From the NCBI RefSeq assembly GCF_030373265.1, contig NZ_JAUCZC010000030.1, forward strand, positions 1 to 40,775: a stretch of 40,775 nt of DNA, read 5' to 3'. This DNA comes from Blastomonas sp. (GTDB lineage: Bacteria; Pseudomonadota; Alphaproteobacteria; Sphingomonadales; Sphingomonadaceae). The notes below the pieces were generated by a model. It was given only the letters and a program-made list of their open reading frames with translations. It was not told the DNA's origin and made no database searches. Shown here piece by piece: positions 36,254-40,775 of the stretch (positions within the stretch are counted from its first letter, which is position 1; each line of letters starts with the position of its first letter). The position numbers and the translations under genes were made by a program.

Positions 36254-36282
36254 GATGGGCCCCTGCCTGCGCAGGGGACCGG
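36254..36282. repeat. second copy of a 29-bp repeat
   Basis: This is identical to 205-233 and in the same orientation. The core CCCCTGCCTGCGCAGGGG is a palindrome. It lies in the non-coding gap between ggt and pyrD. Confidence 0.8.
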
Positions 36283-36296
36283 ATGGGCTTTGACCC

Positions 36297-37328
36297 TTAA
36301 TCGACCCCAACCGCGTCGGCCAGTGTCGCGAATCCGTCGCGCTTGAGCAGGGCCTTCACCCCCCGGTTGATCTGTCCCGCCAGCCCCGGACCCTGATACA
36401 CCAGCGCGGAATAGATCTGCACCAGCGACGCGCCTGCGCGGATGCGGGTATAGGCGTCCTCGGCCGAGGCAATTCCGCCCACGCCGATCAGCGGGATCGC
36501 GCCGCCGCTCGCCACCCGGAAATCCTTGAGCCGCTGCTGTGCCAGGTCGCGCAAGGGCGCGCCCGACAGCCCGCCTGCCTCGCCGGCATGGCGCGAGCGC
36601 AGCGCGGGGCGGGTGATCGTGGTGTTCGATACGATCAGCGCATCGAGCTTCCGGTCCATCGCGATCCGGGTGATGTCGTCGATGTCCGCCGGTTCCAGAT
36701 CGGGCGCAAGCTTGAGGAATATGGGGCACGGATGTCCGCCGCGCGCCTCGGTCACCGCATCCAGCAGCGCCCCCAGCGCGTCCGCATCCTGCAACGCGCG
36801 CAGACCCGGCGTGTTGGGCGAGGAGATGTTGACGGTTAGATAGCGCGCCAGCGGCGCCATGATCCGGGTCATCGTCGCATAGTCGGCGACTCGATCCACC
36901 GAGTCCTTGTTGGCGCCGATGTTGACGCCGATGATCCCGGCCTTGTCTCTGGCGGCCACCAGCCGCTCGACCACGGCGCCGGCGCCGTCGTTGTTGAACC
37001 CCATGCGGTTGATCACCGCCTTGTCCTCGACCAGCCGGAACAGCCGCGGGCGCGGGTTGCCCGCCTGCGGCAGCGGGGTGACGGTGCCGATCTCGACAAA
37101 GCCGAAACCGAAGCCGAACAGCGCGTGCGGCGCTTCGGCATTCTTGTCGAACCCGGGAGCCAGGCCCACCGGCGCGGGAAAATCGATCCCCGCCACGCGC
37201 ATCGCAAGCACCGGATCGGGCGCAGGCGGGGCAGAGGCGGGCATCAGGCGCAGCGCCGCCAGCGTCATCCGGTGCGCGGTCTCTCCATCGAGCAGGAACA
37301 GGGCGGGCCGGGCGAGCGAAAACAGCAT
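36297..37328 (-). CDS. pyrD: dihydroorotate dehydrogenase (quinone), class 2
   Basis: PyrD oxidises dihydroorotate to orotate in pyrimidine synthesis, passing electrons to quinone at the membrane. The 343-aa protein has the class 2 N-terminal helices (LFSLARPALFLLDGETAHRM), FPAPVGLAPGFDKNAE, FVEIGTVTPLPQAGNPRPRL (about 77-96), NRMGFNNDG, the catalytic Ser in NISSPNTPGLR (about 167-177), and the FMN-binding IPLIGVGGIAS and ALVYQGPGL. The length is normal. It is divergent from the DUF885 gene, with a 118-bp gap containing a 14-bp palindrome (37365-37378). Confidence 0.96.
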   Translation of the reverse strand: MLFSLARPALFLLDGETAHRMTLAALRLMPASAPPAPDPVLAMRVAGIDFPAPVGLAPGFDKNAEAPHALFGFGFGFVEIGTVTPLPQAGNPRPRLFRLVEDKAVINRMGFNNDGAGAVVERLVAARDKAGIIGVNIGANKDSVDRVADYATMTRIMAPLARYLTVNISSPNTPGLRALQDADALGALLDAVTEARGGHPCPIFLKLAPDLEPADIDDITRIAMDRKLDALIVSNTTITRPALRSRHAGEAGGLSGAPLRDLAQQRLKDFRVASGGAIPLIGVGGIASAEDAYTRIRAGASLVQIYSALVYQGPGLAGQINRGVKALLKRDGFATLADAVGVD

Positions 37329-37446
37329 GCTGTCCTATGGCTTTGCGATGGGTCGATGGTCAAGCGCTCCGCGGAGCGGTTTACCCGGTGGAACCAACCG
37401 TATACGCTTTGGGCCAAGTCCTCCCAGAACAACGGAAAGTCGCCCT

Positions 37447-39258
37447 ATGTCCTTGCGTACCCTCGCCCAAGCCCTGTTCCTCGCCGCCAGCCCGCTGGTG
37501 CTCGCCAGCCCGCTGGCTGCCCAGACGCAAGCCGCCCCCGCTGCTGCACCCCAGAATGCCGAGCTTGCCGCGTTCTTCGAGCAGGTGGATGCCGAGAATC
37601 TCGCCAAATCCCCTCAGGGCAAGGCTTATCGCGGCATTCGCGACGAGGACTATGGCAAATGGAACGATCCGTCGGACACCACGGCCGTGGTCGATTTCCA
37701 GCGGGGACAGCAGGCGCTGGCGACGATGAAAGAGCGCTTCGATCCGGCCACGCTCAGCGAGGAAGACCGGTTGAGCTACCGCTTGTTCGAATATCAGGCC
37801 GAGCGGTCGGCCAGGGCGCACCCGTTCCGCCGCAACGATTACGTCTTCGATCAGATGAACGGCGCGCAAAGCCAGATGCCTGCCTTTCTGATCAACATCC
37901 ACCGGGTCGCGAACAGGAGCGATGCCGAGGCGTATGTCGCGCGGCTGCAGGGGATGGGGCCCAGGCTCGACAGCCTGATCGCCGATTCGCGCGCGCGCGC
38001 CGAAGCGGGGGTCATGCCGCCCAAATGGGTCTTTCCGTTCGTGATCGACGATGCGCGCAACGTCATCAAGGGCGCGCCATTCGATGATGGCGCGCCCTCG
38101 ACGCTGCTCGCCGATCTCACCAAGAAGGTCGAGGCGCTCGATATCGCGGCAGACGAAAAGGCGGCGCTGATTGGAGCCGGCAGCCAGGCGCTGCGGACCA
38201 GCGTGCAGCCATCCTATCAGCGGCTGATCACCGAAATGGAACGGCAGCAGGCCATCGCCCCTGCCGAAGACGGCGTGTGGCGGTTCGAGAACGGCGCGGA
38301 GTATTATGCCGAGCGGCTCGCGAACTACACCACCACCGACCTCAGCGCCGACGAAGTGCACAAGATCGGACTGGACAATGTCGCGCGCATCCATGGCGAA
38401 ATGCGCGAGATCATGAAGACCGTCGGCTTCAAAGGCACGCTGCAGGAATTCTTCGTGTTCGTGCGCACCGACGAGCGCTTCTATTTCAAAACCCGCGAAG
38501 ACTATCTCGCCGCGGTCGACACCAAGCTGGCAGCGATGCAGGCAAAGCTGCCGGCGTATTTCAACACCTTGCCCAAGGCACCGCTGACGGTGAAGGCGGT
38601 CGAGGCGTTCCGCGAGAAATCTGCCGGAAAGGCATTCTACCAGAGCCCCGCGCCCGACGGGTCGCGCCCCGGCACCTATTATGTGAACCTGTACAACCTC
38701 AACGACATGGCGTCGACCGAGCTCGAGGCGCTGGCCTATCATGAAGGCCTGCCCGGCCATCACCTCCAGCGCGCGGTGCAGACCGAACTGGGCGATCTGC
38801 CCCCGTTCCGCCGCTTTGGCGGGGTCACCGCCTATACCGAGGGTTGGGGCCTGTACTCGGAAGAGCTGGGCAAGGACATGGGCTTTTATGAAGATCCCTA
38901 TTCGGACTTCGGCCGGCTGGGGATGGAATTGTGGCGCGCCTGCCGTCTGGTGGTCGATACCGGCATCCACCACAAGCGCTGGAGCCGCGAGCAGGCGATC
39001 CAGTATCTCACCGACAACACCCCCAATCCCGATGGCGACATCTCCAAGGCAATCGAGCGCTATGTCGTCTATCCGGGCCAGGCCAACGCCTATATGATCG
39101 GCAAGCTCAAGATCATGGAATTGCGCGATCGCGCGCAAAAGGCGCTGGGGGACAAGTTCGAATACGGCCGTTTCCACGATGCGATTCTCAAAAGCGGACC
39201 GGTGCCGCTGACGGTGCTCGAAGAGCGCATCGATGCCTGGGTGAGCCAAGGCGGCTGA
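37447..39258 (+). CDS. DUF885 family exported metallopeptidase-like protein
   Basis: DUF885 proteins resemble M32/M2-type zinc peptidases. The 603-aa protein has a signal peptide (MSLRTLAQALFLAASPLVLA, then SPLAAQ), a mainly helical body, and the zinc motif HEGLPGHHLQ at His432-His439 with the following GWGLYSEELG (a glutamate ligand) about 35 residues later. PGTYYVNLYNL and YPGQANAYMIGKLKI are also typical of the family. It is transcribed away from pyrD; the reading frame upstream of ATG 37447 lacks signal character. The peptidase activity is predicted from the motif only. Confidence 0.9.
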   Translation: MSLRTLAQALFLAASPLVLASPLAAQTQAAPAAAPQNAELAAFFEQVDAENLAKSPQGKAYRGIRDEDYGKWNDPSDTTAVVDFQRGQQALATMKERFDPATLSEEDRLSYRLFEYQAERSARAHPFRRNDYVFDQMNGAQSQMPAFLINIHRVANRSDAEAYVARLQGMGPRLDSLIADSRARAEAGVMPPKWVFPFVIDDARNVIKGAPFDDGAPSTLLADLTKKVEALDIAADEKAALIGAGSQALRTSVQPSYQRLITEMERQQAIAPAEDGVWRFENGAEYYAERLANYTTTDLSADEVHKIGLDNVARIHGEMREIMKTVGFKGTLQEFFVFVRTDERFYFKTREDYLAAVDTKLAAMQAKLPAYFNTLPKAPLTVKAVEAFREKSAGKAFYQSPAPDGSRPGTYYVNLYNLNDMASTELEALAYHEGLPGHHLQRAVQTELGDLPPFRRFGGVTAYTEGWGLYSEELGKDMGFYEDPYSDFGRLGMELWRACRLVVDTGIHHKRWSREQAIQYLTDNTPNPDGDISKAIERYVVYPGQANAYMIGKLKIMELRDRAQKALGDKFEYGRFHDAILKSGPVPLTVLEERIDAWVSQGG

Positions 39259-39354
39259 ATTCCGCCACTGTTAACCAAATTTCGCCTAGCCGACAGATTT
39301 TGCATGATTTTTCATAGTGTCGAATCTGTCCAATCCACGTTCGAAATCATGGCT

Positions 39355-39452
39355 TATAGCCCCCCTGCGACCCGAAGGGCTCAAGGCAGAGATGCCAAGA
39401 GTTCTTTTCCTAACAGGCGATCCTGCCCTTGTGGCGGGATCGCCTTTTTTTT
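39355..39452 (+). ncRNA. candidate small RNA ending in a strong terminator
   Basis: Between the DUF885 gene and the AraC gene lies a non-coding stretch with a C-rich start (CCCCCCTGCGACCC), a CTGC...GCAG hairpin enclosing CCC-GAA-GGG (about 39365-39389), a U-rich single-stranded segment (GTTCTTTTCC) and a perfect terminator. The layout, hairpin then U-rich linker then terminator, resembles Hfq-type sRNAs. The 5' end is uncertain: TTATAG at 39354-39359 could be a -10, but no good -35 is seen. It could equally be the DUF885 3' UTR. Confidence 0.4.
39416..39452 (+). terminator. strong Rho-independent terminator
   Basis: GGCGATCCTGCC (39416-39427) pairs with GGCGGGATCGCC (39433-39444) in a 12-bp stem with one G-U pair and a CTTGT loop, followed by eight Ts. 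It ends the DUF885 transcript or the candidate sRNA. Confidence 0.92.
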
Positions 39453-39556
39453 GTGCGCCAATCGGTCTATAGGATTTAACGGGTCGACTAAAACATAACA
39501 CCGGCACAGGACGAGCGGGCAATCCGCTGCCTGTTGTACCGGGAGTGGGGCCGCGC

Positions 39557-40396
39557 ATGCCGAATCTTCAATACGCCCTTCCGGGCGAACCGCTTCGCGA
39601 ATTCGTGTCCGTCTATTATCTGTTCGACAGTCCGGACCCGTATGTCATGGATGGCGAACGCGCAGCGATCGCGCAGTTGCGGCTGGCAACTCGCGGGCGT
39701 GTAACCATGCATTTCCCCGATGGCTCGAAGACGCAATGCAGCGGCGCGGTGCTGATGGGGCCGACCACTGCGGCGGTGAAGTTCGAGATCGAGGGGCCGT
39801 TCCACATGTTCGGTCTGGGGATCACGGCGGCGGGCTGGGGTGCGCTCACCCAGCAGAGCGCGGCGGATTATCTCGACCGGATCGAGCCTGCGGTGAAGGT
39901 GTTCCCCAATATCGAACAACGGCTCGAGGAGGTCCGCGCGCTCGATTCGCTGCCCGCGATGTGCGCTGCCGCCGACGCCATATTGGGTCCGATCATGGAG
40001 CAGGCCAATCCCGAGATGGTGGCCTTCACCCGGATGGTCGATCAGTGGCTGGCGTCGAGCGTGTCGCCGATGGTCACCGAACTGCATGCCATGAGCAAGC
40101 TGTCCGAGCGGCAGCTCACCCGGCGGGTGAAGCAGCTTTACGGGATGCCGCCCAAATATCTGTCGCGCAAATATCGCGCGCTGCGGGCGGCGCGCGCGCT
40201 GATCGATGCCCAGCCCGACGAGGCGGATTTCCTGCGCGACGCATTCTACGACCAGTCGCACATGATTCGCGAGCTCAAGCTGTTTGCCGGGACCACGCCC
40301 AACCGGCTGCGCACCGGTGAGGGCGCGCTGGCCAGGCTGATCGACCAGCGCGGCAAGCTCAAGGGCCGGATCAACCCGCTGGTGGCCGACACGTGA
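39557..40396 (+). CDS. AraC family transcriptional regulator
   Basis: This 279-aa protein has an N-terminal effector-type domain (about 1-150, beginning MPNLQYALPGEPLREFVSVYY) and a C-terminal AraC/XylS DNA-binding domain with two helix-turn-helix units. The first is in MSKLSERQLTRRVKQLYGM and the second in DAFYDQSHMIRELKLFAG-TTPNRLR. The ATG at 39557 is chosen because GGGAGTGGGG ends 6 bases upstream. The pattern resembles regulators with an AraC-type DUF6597-like N-terminal domain. The ligand and targets are unknown, and no operon partner is in the window. Confidence 0.9.
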   Translation: MPNLQYALPGEPLREFVSVYYLFDSPDPYVMDGERAAIAQLRLATRGRVTMHFPDGSKTQCSGAVLMGPTTAAVKFEIEGPFHMFGLGITAAGWGALTQQSAADYLDRIEPAVKVFPNIEQRLEEVRALDSLPAMCAAADAILGPIMEQANPEMVAFTRMVDQWLASSVSPMVTELHAMSKLSERQLTRRVKQLYGMPPKYLSRKYRALRAARALIDAQPDEADFLRDAFYDQSHMIRELKLFAGTTPNRLRTGEGALARLIDQRGKLKGRINPLVADT

Positions 40397-40452
40397 GACG
40401 TAAGGCAGCTAGCCGAAACCCGGCCTCCCTGATGCCGATAGTCGGCCTGGTC

Positions 40453-40543
40453 CGTCATCCCGGGCTTGACCCGGAACCCAGGGTTTGAATTCCATTCGGC
40501 GCACAGACACGCCCTGGGCCCCGGATCAGGTCCGGGGTGATGA
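40453..40543. repeat. dispersed intergenic inverted repeat
   Basis: The left end CGTCATCCCGGGCTTGACCC and the right end (reverse complement, CTCATCACCCCGGACCTGAT) are the arms of a well-known type of alphaproteobacterial intergenic palindrome; a CCCAGGG/CCCTGGG pair lies inside. It is non-coding. Confidence 0.8.
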
Positions 40544-40591
40544 GGAAAGACAGGCCGGGACGGGATTTGCCTTTGGCGATGCCCGCCTGGT

Positions 40592-40674
40592 CCTTCCTTG
40601 AGCCCGCGAAGTCGAAGGGCCGCCACCCAGGCAGGCCGTATAGCGGGGCCTTCGACAAGCTCAGGCTGAGCGGA
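40592..40674. repeat. dispersed intergenic repeat, sphingomonad type
   Basis: A unit containing GCGAAGTCGAAGG (40606-40618) faces a unit beginning CCTTCGACAAGCTCAGGCTG (40649-40668). Such CTTCGAC-AAGCTCAG units are frequent between genes in Sphingomonadales genomes. No gene is evident from 40397 to the window end; the last 100 bases show nothing I can identify. Confidence 0.75.
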
Positions 40675-40775
40675 GGGGTGGCGGCTTTGGAGCATGTCTG
40701 GCAAAAGTTGCCATTCAGCAAGCGACCCCTGTGTGGACGGCTCTCCGTTGGCAAGGGTGTTTCTGCACTGCGCTG

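Noticed and set aside
40397-40775. A minus-strand coding region near the window end
   Set aside because: The open frame there runs through two dispersed palindromic repeats and has no ribosome site or domain.

Overview
This GC-rich window carries a large part of a photosynthesis gene cluster (PGC) from an aerobic anoxygenic phototrophic alphaproteobacterium. Sphingomonadales is the likely order (Blastomonas, Sphingomonas or Porphyrobacter type). The case rests on the order bchP-bch2-bchG / ppsR-aerR / bchFNBHLM-lhaA-puhABC-orf-acsF-puhE-hemA, on the use of the O2-dependent cyclase AcsF with ALA synthase HemA, and on sphingomonad-style dispersed palindromic repeats. The genus is a guess. pufBALM, bchCXYZ, bchIDO and the crt genes are not in the window.

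Layout. (1) 240-4533, minus strand: a five-gene operon bchG-bch2-bchP-tspO-orf89, covering the last steps of bacteriochlorophyll a synthesis (esterification and geranylgeranyl reduction), a PucC-type carrier, a TspO tetrapyrrole-sensor homologue and a small membrane protein. It starts at a TTGACA-N17-TAGCTT promoter whose -35 lies in a perfect TGT-N12-ACA PpsR site. (2) 4718-9125, plus strand: two exported proteins that are not classical PGC members, a beta-helix-like protein and a TPR-CHAT (caspase-like) protein. (3) 9166-11711, minus strand: ppsR and aerR/ppaA, the redox/light repressor and its B12-type antirepressor. (4) 11924-27506, plus strand: a tightly packed 14-gene superoperon bchF-N-B-H-L-M-lhaA-puhA-B-C-orf97-acsF-puhE-hemA. 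It contains Mg-chelatase H, the dark-operative protochlorophyllide reductase, the methyltransferase and cyclase, reaction-centre H subunit, assembly factors and ALA synthase. (5) 27720-28235, minus strand: a lipoprotein cytochrome c, convergent with hemA across a bidirectional terminator.

(6) 28453-40396 is ordinary chromosome: a prolyl-4-hydroxylase-like oxygenase, an Arg/Asp-repeat RcnB-like protein, a MOSC protein, an M19 dipeptidase, a LytS/LytTR-type two-component pair, gamma-glutamyltransferase, class 2 dihydroorotate dehydrogenase, a DUF885 metallopeptidase-like protein, a candidate small RNA with a strong terminator, and an AraC-type regulator. The last 380 bases hold only dispersed repeats.

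How it works together: PpsR and AerR probably control both divergent promoters (bchG and bchF). HemA supplies ALA, BchH commits protoporphyrin to bacteriochlorophyll, BchM/AcsF/BchLNB/BchF build the macrocycle, and BchG/BchP finish it. LhaA, Bch2 and PuhBCE place pigments and assemble the reaction centre. The most unusual features are a MITE-like palindromic element inserted in frame in bchB, a symmetric double PpsR-type operator between aerR and bchF, a probably leaderless bchG, and the secreted beta-helix/CHAT gene pair lodged inside the PGC.
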